A DNA stretch of 64,000 bases, from positions 631,001 to 695,000 of the forward strand of contig CALZFC010000018.1 in NCBI GenBank assembly GCA_945643635.1, read 5' to 3'. Positions 48,717 through 59,664 of this stretch are shown here, one piece after another (the first letter of the stretch is position 1; every line of letters starts with the position of its first letter). The position numbers and the translations under genes are program-made. The notes under the pieces were generated by a model. The model was not told the origin of the DNA, did not search any database, and was given only the letters and a program-made list of their open reading frames with translations. This DNA is from Allodiplogaster sudhausi (taxonomy: Eukaryota; Nematoda; Chromadorea; Rhabditida; Diplogasteridae).

Positions 48717-49983
48717 ATGTCTCTAGTGGTAACCGTCGGCCGCTCCATTAATTCGCTTTACAAAGGTTTGAACCCACATTCATAAGTACAAGAAAGTCTT
48801 CAATCTATTCTGCCTGATTCCTGACTCTATCGATTGTGCAGCGTTCTGGTCGTTGTTTGGTGCTCGGCAGCCTGCCTTGAGCTTCCGTCCGGTGTACACT
48901 CCGGGTCCCTTCGCAGTGGCCGATCTGGCCGAGCTGGATCGTCTCGTAGCAAGAGACGCCTTCGTCGTCCTTCTCAGCCACAGCAGCCAGGGCGAACTCA
49001 TGATCAGCCATGTGCCCATTCTGTACAGACGAGAAGGCGAACAGGTTATTCAGGCACAGAACACATCCCGAGCTTCTTTATCAGAGCCAATAACTTTGGG
49101 GATGAGTTTCTTATCAGTAGATGGCTTGACCAGCACAGTGTTGAGCAGTTGTACTTTGTGCTTGCACAACGATTTAGTTACACTCTGTGAGAGAGCAGCG
49201 ATCTCCGAAAGAACTTTTGAACGCATCTCTAACTTTTTTTATGTTCTCCAATATTCAATCGCTGTTTAGCATGTCCTTCTTAAAAAAACGTATTGGGATA
49301 GTTTGACTTAGAATAAGCTTTTCAGATTCTGATCGAGGGTCACTGGGCTCGTGGGAATCCGCAGTCGCGACACGCGACGCGTGCCCTGATCGTCGTGCGC
49401 GGTACTCACTCTTACATCTCAGCCTCGTGGTTTCTCGACAAGGAGGAAAATGGACAGGCAAGCCAGACAAATCCAAGTTATTAACGATAGTCAAATAGAA
49501 AGTAGTGTCACTGCATACATACTTCTTTATACCCCAACCCCGTCTAATGCTTGTCAAAATAGCCCGTGAGGAATGTAGTAGAATGGAGGAGTTTAAAATA
49601 GAAGATAAAAATATTTTAAAACGAATTACTGACAGGTGCCGACCTGGGACTACGCAGTGGCGCATCTTCACGGCGACCTCGAACTGGTGGAGGACGAGCT
49701 CGGCAAGGCGAGCATCGTCCAAAGGCTCAGCGAACTCTTCGAGGGCAGCGTCGGAAGTGACTGGGTATTCGAGTACGAGAGGGAAGATCATCGGAAGCAA
49801 CTGAAGGGAATCGTCGGCTTCCGATTCGTCGTGACTCGAGTGGACATGAAGTTCAAGCTGAATCAGAAGGACCCCGTGCCGATTGTGGAGGGACTCGTCA
49901 AGAATCTGAAGAAGCAGCCGGGTGGACAGCAACAAGAAGTCGCTTCACTCATGGCAGAATTCCTCGAAAAGAGGAAGGCTTAG
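48717..49983 (+). CDS. PaiB-like FMN-binding protein
   Basis: Member of the PaiB / FMN-binding split-barrel family, otherwise known mainly from bacteria and fungi. Four exons: 48717-48765, 48842-49044, 49326-49457 and 49636-49983, giving 243 residues. The order of family marks is complete: VYTPGPFAVAD, HVPILYRREG, GHWARGNPQ, VVRGTHSYISASWF, the signature VPTWDYAVAHLHG, then FEYEREDHRKQLKGIVGF with VTRVDMKFKLNQ. The extra N-terminal 25-30 residues could be a weak leader, though I see no clear signal peptide. The function in animals is unknown; FMN binding is inferred from family. Intron 3 has a GC donor (CAG|GCAAGC). TTTTCAG ending at 48702 is a likely trans-splice acceptor. The gene is convergent with the collagen gene. 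Confidence 0.9.
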
Positions 49984-50204
49984 CCGGCCATATATGTACG
50001 AACAAAACAAATTTCGTTCTCTTTGCTTTTATTTTGCCTTGTTATGTATATTGTACGATTGTCTGTCCCGGCGAACTATCTATAAACCGATTTTCATGTG
50101 TTTTTGGATCTGCATTTCTTGAAATTGCAAATGTGAAAATTTGAGGCAGTTTGTTTAAGGCAGAAAGTGCTTTATTTGAAGCGAAGGCGTGACATAAAAA
50201 AAAC

Positions 50205-51514
50205 TTAGGCAGTCTTGTGGGCGTGGCGATGACGGTGGAGGTGCTTGTGGCGATAGCCATCTCCACCGTCTCCACCTGCTCCCCAGCCACCAGCTCCGGA
50301 ACTGCCTCCAGAAGATCCCCCGGATCCGACTGATCCAGAGCCACCGAAACCTCCAGAACCTCCAGATCCAGAGCCGCCAGATCCAGAGCCTCCGAATCCA
50401 CCAGAGCCTCCAGATCCAGATCCTCCGACTCCACCAGAACCACCAGATCCAGAACCTCCAAATCCGCCAGATCCTCCAGATCCAGAACCTCCGAATCCAC
50501 CAGAGCCTCCAGAACCAGATCCTCCGAATCCTCCACCAGAACCTCCGCGACCAGGGCAAGGGCAGTACTCAGCGTCGCCGCCAGGTTGGCCAGGGCCTCC
50601 AGGGGCGCCAGGACCACCCGGAGAGCCGGATTGGCCTGGGTGGCCGGCGGGACCGGCGGGGCCAGCGGGGCCAGGGGCTCCAGGACCAGCAGGCTGTCCA
50701 GGGCCGCCGGGTTGTCCGGCGGGACCGGCGGGGCCAGGAGCACCAGCAGGGCCGGGGCGTCCGCGGCCGCTGTGGCCAGGGTTTCCGGGAGCCCCAGGGT
50801 TGCCAGGCTGGCCAGGGCCTCCAGGCGCGCCAGCATCTCCAGCCGGTCCTGGAGGACCAGGGCGACCTTGTCCACCGCCAGATCCGGCAGCGCCAGGGTT
50901 TCCAGATGGACCGGGGTTGCCAGGGGCACCGGGGGAGCCAGCGGGGCCAGGAGGACCGGCCGGGCACTGGATGCAGCCACCGCCGCCGCCGCTAGATGAG
51001 CCACCAGACGCAGCGTTGCCAGATGAACCAGCCTGGCCAGGGTGGCCATCGTCTCCGGGCGCGCCAGGAGATCCAGGAGGTCCTGGAGGACCGGGCGGGC
51101 AGTTCGAGGGCTGAGCTCCGCAGTTGCACGAACCTCCAGCCTGTAGAGAAATAAGTTGAGTGGAGTGATCCTTATTACGGAGAGAAACTGCAAAATAGAC
51201 AAGACCTGTCGCTTGCCACGGAGGAAGACGCTCGCGGCGTTGCCGGCAGAAGGAGCGCGAGTCACCATAACCATGCTGCCCCAAGCTTCGTCAGCCGATG
51301 CCTAAATTATATATTTCAGTTTTATTTTGTACCGGTAATTTTTAAATGTATTTCCAAATATGAATTGAACCTTGAAGATGGCGAGGTCCTCGATGGCATT
51401 GTCAAAGAAAGAGTCGAGATCTGAAGCCATGTAGGCGATGCCGCCGAGACTGCCGACCATGCCAACGGCCGCCGTGACTGCGAGGAACGCCACGAGTCCG
51501 TCCGAACCCGTCAT
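50205..51514 (-). CDS. Cuticle collagen with Gly/Ser/Phe-rich and His-rich tail
   Basis: Structural protein of the nematode cuticle. Three exons (51514-51371, 51301-51206 and 51140-50205), 391 residues. The N-terminal cuticle-collagen domain has a membrane-spanning segment ([20 protein letters not shown]). It ends at RGKRQ, which fits the RxKR cleavage site of furin-like enzymes. A Cys cluster ([10 protein letters not shown]) precedes Gly-X-Y blocks, interrupted by a Ser/Gly stretch with CIQC. The triple-helical part closes at [10 protein letters not shown]. After it come about 100 residues of [20 protein letters not shown] repeats and a basic His-rich end ([15 protein letters not shown]). 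That long non-collagenous tail is unusual. Introns are GT-AG. Confidence 0.96.
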
Positions 51515-51654
51515 CTCAAAGGTTTAAATGTTTACAAATATAATGCAAAATAAAAATACACGAGCTATCATTGGGGAGGAATTACGCCAGAGTGGGAGAA
51601 GCAGAATATGGAGAAGAGTGAACACTCGATGCTTTAGGGCGGTGTTCCCGCTTC

Positions 51655-51661
51655 TTTTATA
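51655..51661 (-). promoter_or_regulatory. TATA box of the collagen gene
   Basis: TATAAAA on the minus strand, about 140 bases upstream of the collagen ATG, in the context GGGACTATAAAAGAAG. Confidence 0.6.
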
Positions 51662-53653
51662 GTCCCTTTTGTTGTAAACAAGCGAACAGTCACAAAGAGA
51701 GTTGTCACTTTCTCTGCTTCTGCAAGGAAAAAGTACAACTTCCTAAAGGGGCTCTTTCAGTTCTCGTTCATCATACGGCGAAAGCTGACTTCATTTCTTT
51801 CCATGTCTTGCATGCATAAAAATCGACTTTGGCCAACTGGTATAAGCTTTCTTTCCACTGTTTAAAGTGTTGCCCCTTTCCGCGAGAGCGTCAGCATTGC
51901 AGAAATCTAACAATATGGCATTAACTCATCGCCACATACAATCGTATTAGCCTATTATATACATACATATGTATGTATCTACGACTGTCACATGCATCAT
52001 ACATTTGATGCTTAAATTCTCATTTCGCTGTTGTTTTTCATTCGTTCATTCCTTTGTTCAATAACAAGGAAGTTTAAGGAAATAAAAAAAAGACGGTCGA
52101 AGAAAGAGAGGAGATAATGAATACTGACTGTGACCAACTGGCGGTAATGAAGTGAACGAGAGAAGAGGAGAGATAGAGAGAGAAAGAGAAAGAAAGAGAG
52201 AGACAGTAAGTGAGAGAGTGAAAAAGTGAATTAGAAAGAGAGCCTGAGGCAATGGTTTCACTGTTAACAATCGCATTTGTGCTTGCCGTTCGTTTCACGA
52301 GACACACAAATAGATTGACTTCCGTTGTTTTCTTCATAGTCTCACTTTTCGTTTGGGCTAAATTGAAAGATGTCAACAGCCATGATTACAACTTGCTTGA
52401 TTTCGTAGATGAAATTCTTGATGCAAAACTGTCTTAAATCTTAGCGTTCTCTGAGATGCCGCCACGACTGCGAATGACATGAAGATCATTTATTCAGCTT
52501 TACTCTGGTGGTGATCGGACGAAACTCGTGTCAATGCAAATTAGAAGGGGAAATAACTCGCAGCAAATGAGTGCACGTAAAGAAGAAATAGCGAAGAAAT
52601 CGCTCTTCAAAGTGGAAAGCGATCGATGATCGAGGAGAAGAAACAACAGAGTTAAACATTCTAGATTCTCCGGATTACGGGACCAGCGTAACCCGACACA
52701 TCCACATCCAAATGCAAGCAAATTGTATGCAGTTGTACAATTACATCTCGCATTTCAGCTCTCCTCTCTTCTTTCATTGCTTACTGCATATACATATCAA
52801 TTTCGACATAAAAAAAGCTATAAAGATTCTCCTTGCTAGAAGAAATTCCAGTAAGAAAAGCTGGCTGACCAGAGGGCCAATTAGTTTGAAAGTTTAAAGT
52901 TTAACCTAGCGAAATCACTCGCGTCTTCTATTTATGTTCACAAAGATCACTGCAAAGTGGCGAGGATAAATGTTATAATTTCAATTAATCTTTTGTTATC
53001 TACAGTCAGCGGGAGAGATAATATGCATGTCTCACAGGATGGTTTGGAAAGGAATTTAATTTAAAAAAAAAAGCATTTGGTTCGTGAGGTGAAGAGAGAT
53101 GGAAGGTTGCTACGCGATTAAAACGGTCCAAGAGGTCAGAAGCCCACTACCGTATTGATTGATCTCACAAGTACGGTAGCTGCCAGGAACAGAAGAGAAA
53201 AAGAGAAATCTGTCTGTATAAATTAGATCTTCTGTCGTGGCAAGGGAACGCAAAGAGCGCGCGAGGGTCCAACCCGATTCGGGACAACAACACAAAGATC
53301 ATCCTGCGATCATTGGCAGTCAATACAGCCTCCAGACAGCAGAACAGGCAACTTGATTCAGCGATTGGCATTTTAGTGCGATTAGTGAGGGGGAGGATTA
53401 CTGTCGCTTGAAGAAGCTCCAGTCGGTGGGAATGTAGGAGTAGAGACGCTGAGTGAAGTTGCCGCTGTGACTGCTCGTGGTTGAGGAGGCATCCGAATCG
53501 GGGGAAGGACAAGCTGAAGGCACTAACATAATTATTTCATTAGAGGAATTCAACGAAAAATAAATTTAACCATAATTAAGCTTTGCTGTTTACATCAAAT
53601 AGTAGATAAAAGAATGAGAGACCGCTTTTGCTGGGCTTCTGACCGGCGCACCG
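51662..53653. other. Intergenic, no gene seen
   Basis: Collagen upstream region, then AT-rich sequence with a (GA)n stretch near 52165-52205. No supported coding frame. Confidence 0.6.
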
Positions 53654-55172
53654 TCAGCTGGCGGCCCCCGCTTCGCCTTGCGAGATCTCGAGGATCTCCG
53701 GATGCAACTCGATTACCTGTGCAGAGTACTAATTCGACAACCAAAAAGCAAATGATCAATAAAATAACAAAAATAAAATGACCACGCCGACTGACCCGCA
53801 TAAGTATGCCATTGATGTAAGCACGAAGCTTCTGGTTGCAGACTTCTTGCTCCCGCAGAGCATTCAGCAGCTTCAAGGAATGAAATTAAGAATGCAGATG
53901 GGGTTCACTAGAAGTCTATGAATATTCGGTTACATACATCTACATTTCGGTTATTAGAAATATAAAGTATTAAAACATTTATAAAGACAAAAAATATTAT
54001 CATGAAAAAGTGCTACTAACCTCGGAAGTGTCTTTGCCGCTGAGTTCAGCAGCGAGACTGGTGCCTCCATCCTCGAGCAAACTTCTTCCTCTCTCCACCG
54101 AGTCGTGCAGAAGTTGGGCCTGTAAAGGCGTTTCCAATGTAATTTATAAAATATATCCTTTAAGTGTATTAAACATTATGACGCAAATTAAAAGAAATAT
54201 AAGATGGATTCATGCCTCGAGCTCCTCGTTTGCCCTCTTCAAGGACCGGCATTCGTCTTGGACGCGCGCGAGTTCGGCCTCCATGAAGGACAACTGAAAC
54301 GACGGAACTTCTTGCAGACGTCCCATTTAGACAAACAGCACAAAAACCAAAAGATTGACTAAAGATAGGTTTGTACCTGGTCGGCAACCGATCCTTGCCT
54401 AGGAAATGAGGAGCGAAGTTCGTGTGTTTGCCGGGAGAGCTCTTCTACCAGCTCGGACGAACTGTCAATGTCCTGTTGGGCCGTCTCCTTGAATCTGAAA
54501 TTTTTTTCACGTCATGCGGTTTGATAGCAAGGATGGCAATAAGCAGATGGGATATTCTGGGCGTAATAAAGGAGCAAGAAGGAGAATATGCTTACTTCCT
54601 GAACTCCCTGTCCAGCTTGATCCTTTGTTCCTCCGCTTCTTCTCTGAGCTGCTCGCTCTCTGAGAGTTTGTCCTGCAGTCGCTCGCATTCCTCTCTCGCC
54701 TTTTCTGCCTGAGCGGTTGCTCTGGTCGCTTCCGATCTCTGCTGTTGGACATCTCGCTCCAGAACCTGAAAATGACTTATTTAGTCTGAACCTCCTACCC
54801 TTGCACTTTCAGTGCAAACCTCTCAAAGGAATTCAGGAAAAAGGACGGAGAGTAAGCGAAGACTATGTAATTGCTCCCTCATATTTTGACTAATTACAAG
54901 ACAACTTTTTCTTCTTCAATCAAAGGTGATTCCAATAGCGTAAATCGATTGAAATGAGAGGAATGAATGGAGCGTAAACCTGGAGCCTGAGTTGCGCGCT
55001 TTCAATCTCGAGTTGTTTCTCGCGATCCACTCGCATCACAAGCTCCTTATGCCGTGCTCTTTCCTCCTCGAGTCGTTCTTGCCATCTCAAAGAGTTCTGT
55101 CACTTCCATACAACAAATAAATGTGATTAGCTCCTTCGTCCAGAACTAGTCTAACTATTCTGAAGGAAAGAA

Positions 55173-55221
<49 letters not shown>

Positions 55222-57039
55222 GGAGTGCCTCTGCTCGGTGTTGTGGAGTTGTTCCTCGAGCACGTGGATTCGCTCGTTCAGAAGCGCGTTCTCAGTCTTC
55301 AGACGATTTCTGTCATCCTGCGAGGCGACGCGCGAATCTTCCATATCCGTCAGCTTCTTCGTCAACGATGACACCTGAGGAGGATTAAGAGAGTCAGCCA
55401 GACTACGACTGCAATATCCCGTGAAAACAGGTGACCATCAAACATGCGGAGGAAAAGAATGGGTAGAAGAGAAAAAGAGAAGGAGAATCGGTCAGTGCAA
55501 CGAAAATCTATGTATGTATGTATGTACATACAGTCCCGCCCAGGATCTTGGTACTAAGGAGGGATCGGATGCATCGGAGGGATCCAAATGCATCCTCGCT
55601 AATAACTATTGTTCAAGGGAAAATAAAAATATTTTAAATAGCACATTAAGTTGCTTATAGAGAGCGGATGCTGCCATTAAAAAATCGATAATTTCTTATC
55701 ATTTGATAAGAAGTTATCAGTTTTTGGTTATAAAAAATTTAATTTGTAATATTTTTCAAAGAAATTTCTCCTGTACCATTATTTTGTCTTTACTCACATC
55801 CCCAAATAATAAAATGGGTAATTTTATCATTGTTAACTGAAATCGCTAAAGCAGAACTTATCACACATGCACATGTGCTGTTAAGGTTCGCCTAACGATG
55901 GCGAATCTAAATATGAAAACAGCTTTTAAAATAAAGCGTCCGTTTAAAAGATATTTTTGATTGAGTGTATTAGAGCGGCAAGCAAAATTTGTACTTCGAA
56001 GTACGCGCGTTCTGTGAATTCATGAAATACGTAATGCTAAAATCCGGTCTACCGTTTTATTACACGCGGATGCTTTGGATTGCACAGCAGTTAATACACT
56101 ATCTTTTAAACGGACGCTTTATTTTGAAAGCGGTTTTCATATTTAGATTCGCCATCGTTAGGCGAATCTCAACAGCACATGTGCATGTGTGATAAGTTCT
56201 GCTTTAGCGATTTCAGTTAACAATGATAAAATCACCTATTTTATTATTTGGGGATGTGAGTAGAGACAAAAAAATGGTACAGGAGAAATTTCTTTGAAAA
56301 TTATTAAAAATTAAATTTTTTATAACCAAAAACTGACAACTTCTTATCAAATGATAAGAAATTATCGATTTTTTAACAGCAGCATCAGCACTCTATAAGC
56401 AACCTAATGTACCATTTAAAATGTTTTTATTTTCCCTTGAACAATAATTATTACCAAGGATGCATTTGGATCCCTCCGATGCATCCGATCCCTCCTTGGT
56501 ACCAAGATCCTGGGCGGGACTGTATGTATGGGCACCATATGCAAGAGTTGCCTTTTTCAAAACCATCAACTGATCACTTTCGTACATAAAGAAGTGCGAG
56601 AAACACAAAGAACAACAACGAAGGGCTGATAATCGGGATACCGGAAGGAAGATTAAAAGTAAGACACGAGAATGAAGATGAAGAAGGGGGGGTTGAGGAT
56701 CTGGTTCTGTTTTTGCTAAACAAACCTGCCTTGCGAGGCCATCCATCGGGTTCTAAGGAACAAAAGAACTACATACATTTTTCAGAGACATTTTTCAGTT
56801 ATTTTCTCAAGAAAAGGAAAAATGTTTTGAAAGAGGGCTTCGATGATTTCTATACAATGTGCATTGTTCTATACAATGCGAATTCTTCTTGAATCAACTA
56901 AATAAAATCAATATAATTGCCAGAAAACTGGATGTTATGCGCGAAAACACTGAAAATGGCGCGGGTTGTGATCTGGACAAATAAGAGGGCGCTAAAAGAG
57001 ATACGCAGAGAAAGAAAACGAGTGAGGTTGAAATGGACT

Positions 57040-57090
<51 letters not shown>

Positions 57091-57967
57091 GAGTAAAAAA
57101 AGAACAATAACAACTGTAGAGGCTGGCTTGAGAGGCGGGCGATGGTTGTAAATGGTCTCGCTGAGGAGGGAGAGCTTAGCAACGTGAAAAGGAGAGAGAA
57201 CAGACCTGCGTCGAAAGATAGTTGATGTCGCTCTGCTGCTCAGAGTCGGAGAAAGTGATGAGTTCATTATCCGGTTCTGAAGATCCGAACGAGCCTCGTC
57301 TGTAGAATGGTTAAATATTAAGTTAAGTCAAGTAATTTGCAAAGAAAAAATGAGTGAAATAAATGTGTTAGAAAGAAGAGATGGAAGGGAAGAGAGAGAG
57401 AGAGACAGAGAGAGTGAGAGAAAGAGACAGAGAAAGAAAGAGAGAATACAAACTAGCCTCGATCCATCCCTCCGCTGTCCAGCGTAGAGGCGTGATGCGA
57501 CTGCAACCGACGACCCCGACGAGCCGTTCAGGCGCATCGACGGCGACGACGACGAGTCCTGTAGGGAAGAGAAGGGTTACGGTAGGATAGATTAGACAGA
57601 CGAGAGGCAGTCACTCAATGGACATCTCAGATTGAAAGAGCCAGTGCGGAAACAAACACAGAGAAAAAAACGTGATAAGAACACGGAAAAATCCGTGGAA
57701 ATCATCTAAACACAAGAAATGAACAAGCTCAAGTAGACTCCGCACTCACAGGCAAGAAGGACAGCTAGTAAGATTGTTTGAGAGTGGAAGTGGAGAGAGA
57801 AAGAGAGAGAAAGAGAGAGGGAGGAAGAGATAGGGAGAGAGAAGGAGAGAGAAAGAGAGAGGGAGGAAGAGATAGGGAGAGAGAAGGAGAGAGGGAGGAA
57901 GAGATAGGGAGAGAGAACAGATCACGAGAGTTCTTCCTTCTCGCACCTTCAGGCGTGCATATTGCAT
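53654..57967 (-). CDS. Rab11-FIP3/4 (Nuf)-type Rab11 effector
   Basis: Coiled-coil effector that links Rab11 recycling endosomes to transport and cytokinesis. Twelve exons on the minus strand: 57967-57947 (tentative start), 57558-57458, 57299-57206, 56752-56726, 55374-55229, 55085-54980, 54765-54596, 54494-54377, 54293-54216, 54119-54021, 53870-53796 and 53716-53654, giving 365 residues. The N-terminus is Ser-rich and acidic. The middle is coiled coil (VSSLTKKLTDMEDSR; VLERDVQQQRSEATRATAQ). The end carries the class II FIP pattern SLAAEL, LLNALREQEVCNQKLRAYI, NGILMRVIELHPEILEI, which is the Rab11-binding helix, split across the last intron. Exon 4 is a 27-base microexon. Three introns use GC donors (57457, 55228 and 54215). 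Additional 5' exons may exist. The intron between exons 4 and 5 holds a foldback transposon. Confidence 0.85.
55163..55219. repeat. GA microsatellite in a FIP intron
   Basis: (GA)n on +, hence (CT)n on the sense strand of the FIP gene, directly after the GC donor at 55228. Confidence 0.9.
55531..56522. mobile_element. Foldback transposon 4, relative of 38542-39668
   Basis: Inverted arms of about 430-450 bases with ends CAGTCCCGCCCAGGATCTTG and its reverse complement. TA is at both edges (55529-55530 and 56523-56524). The arms share long stretches with foldback 1 (GATAAGAAGTTATCAG, CCCCAAATAATAAAAT). The centre of about 100 bases (around 55975-56095) differs from that of foldback 1. It lies within an intron of the FIP gene and has no transposase frame. 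Confidence 0.9.
57042..57090. repeat. GA microsatellite in a FIP intron
   Basis: (GA)n on the + strand between FIP exons 3 and 4. Confidence 0.85.
57790..57920. repeat. GA-rich minisatellite
   Basis: Tandem copies of a unit of about 34-40 bases built from GAGAGAGGGAGGAAGAGATAG. It lies between the tentative first and second FIP exons. Confidence 0.8.
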
Positions 57968-59593
57968 ATCCTATTTACATTGGCGACTATGCCGAGACGG
58001 AAAAGAGGTGAGTTGGAAATAGAAACGAAGAGCGAGGATCAGATAGCTAGAGAGGAGAGAGAGAGGAAGAGAAAGTGCGAGAAAGGAGAAAGAGTGCTAG
58101 AATTCTGCACCTCACCTGGACCCCTCTCCCTTCATGCCTCTCCCAGTTCACTCCTCCAAGTGTACTTCTTCTCTCAACTCGGTATTGAATTACTTCTTCA
58201 CCATCGATAAACGTCCCTCAAGTGCGCACGAGACTACTAAAACGCTTCACACACAACAGATATTACGGAAGGCAATTCAGTATCATTGTTTTCCGCTTGG
58301 AAATAAAACTGTATCGCCAGGAGAATTCTTAATGAAAGTAGAGTGAATGTTTTTATGAAAGAAAGTACAACGCTAAAAAGTTTAAAAGTTTATGTAAGAA
58401 CTTTTCGTGATACAGCGATTTAATCGTTGATGTCATGACTAGTGCGGTAAGGGAAGGAAGCAAGTGCATAAAGGAGGATGAAAAGGGGAGGAATCGTACT
58501 GAAGTTGCCAGGGGCAACGCAGGGGGTCACATGTGAAGAGAAAAATGGAAGGTTCTCCGAAAGTGAACACGAGGGCAGAGACTGTCTGAGATAAGAAAAA
58601 CAATAGCAATTCATGCTAAATTCATGGAAACTAGAATTAATCACCCCTGCTTGGGGCCAAGGAGAGAGTACGAACACGGACCAAGTTGCTAGCATCCAGA
58701 GAGATGGGCATTGTGACAACAATGAGAGAGAGACGAAAAGAACAGTTGAATCTGGAGAGTGCAAGTGTTAGAAAGAGAGAGAGAGCGAGAGAGAGAGAGA
58801 AGAGAAAGAGAGAAGAGAAAGAGAGCGACTTCCAACAAGAGTGCCCTGCTGAGTCAGTGCTCCAATGTATGTATTCTGAGTAACTGTACGCGTCACTCTC
58901 TGCGCACTCCACACAGTACACGCTCTTTCTCTTTCCATCTCTGCTCGACTATGTACATCAGTCGTGCATTCTAAGACGACGAGGCCAACTCGGACCATAA
59001 CGGCAATTCTGGCGCAGGTTGAGAAAAGCGTTCTTTCGCAAGCGAGTCGAAGATTGACGTCCACTACACAATGAGGCAAGGAAGTATTGTATGGATAGAA
59101 ATAGCAAGCTAACTGAAGCTAATTCACTTCGATCGTTGCCCAAAATCATCTACATATTTCTTCAAGTGGAAATAAAAATGTATGCAAGATTGACGAAGCA
59201 AAGAAGAAGAGGCGTGGGAGACACACCGAAATCGATGCCGTGTGACAAGCCGATTCTTCTGAGCATATAGTCCCCGCCGCTGTTTCGGTCTCTTCTCTCT
59301 CTCTCTCTCACTCTCTATTCTTTCTCTCGCTCTCCTCTCCTCGTGTATACACGATGCAAACAGATATAGAAGAGAGATCACGGTTCGGCGAGTTGACAGA
59401 GTAGAAATGAGAGAGTGTGAAATGAAGTGAGAGAACGAGAAAAAGAGTGGGAGGGATAGAGAATGAGAGAGAGGGAGAGTGAGCGTCTCAGTCAGACTCC
59501 TTTCACGGAGCGTGAACGACTGACGCTGACCGATCGGCGAAGAAGAAGAAGAACCTCGCGACGGGGGCCAGAACTCCGCTGATTTAGGCGTGC

Positions 59594-59664
<71 letters not shown>

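Noticed and set aside
50586..50999. Open frames antisense and out of frame to the collagen exon
   Set aside because: They are shadows of the GC-rich Gly-X-Y coding repeat on the other strand.
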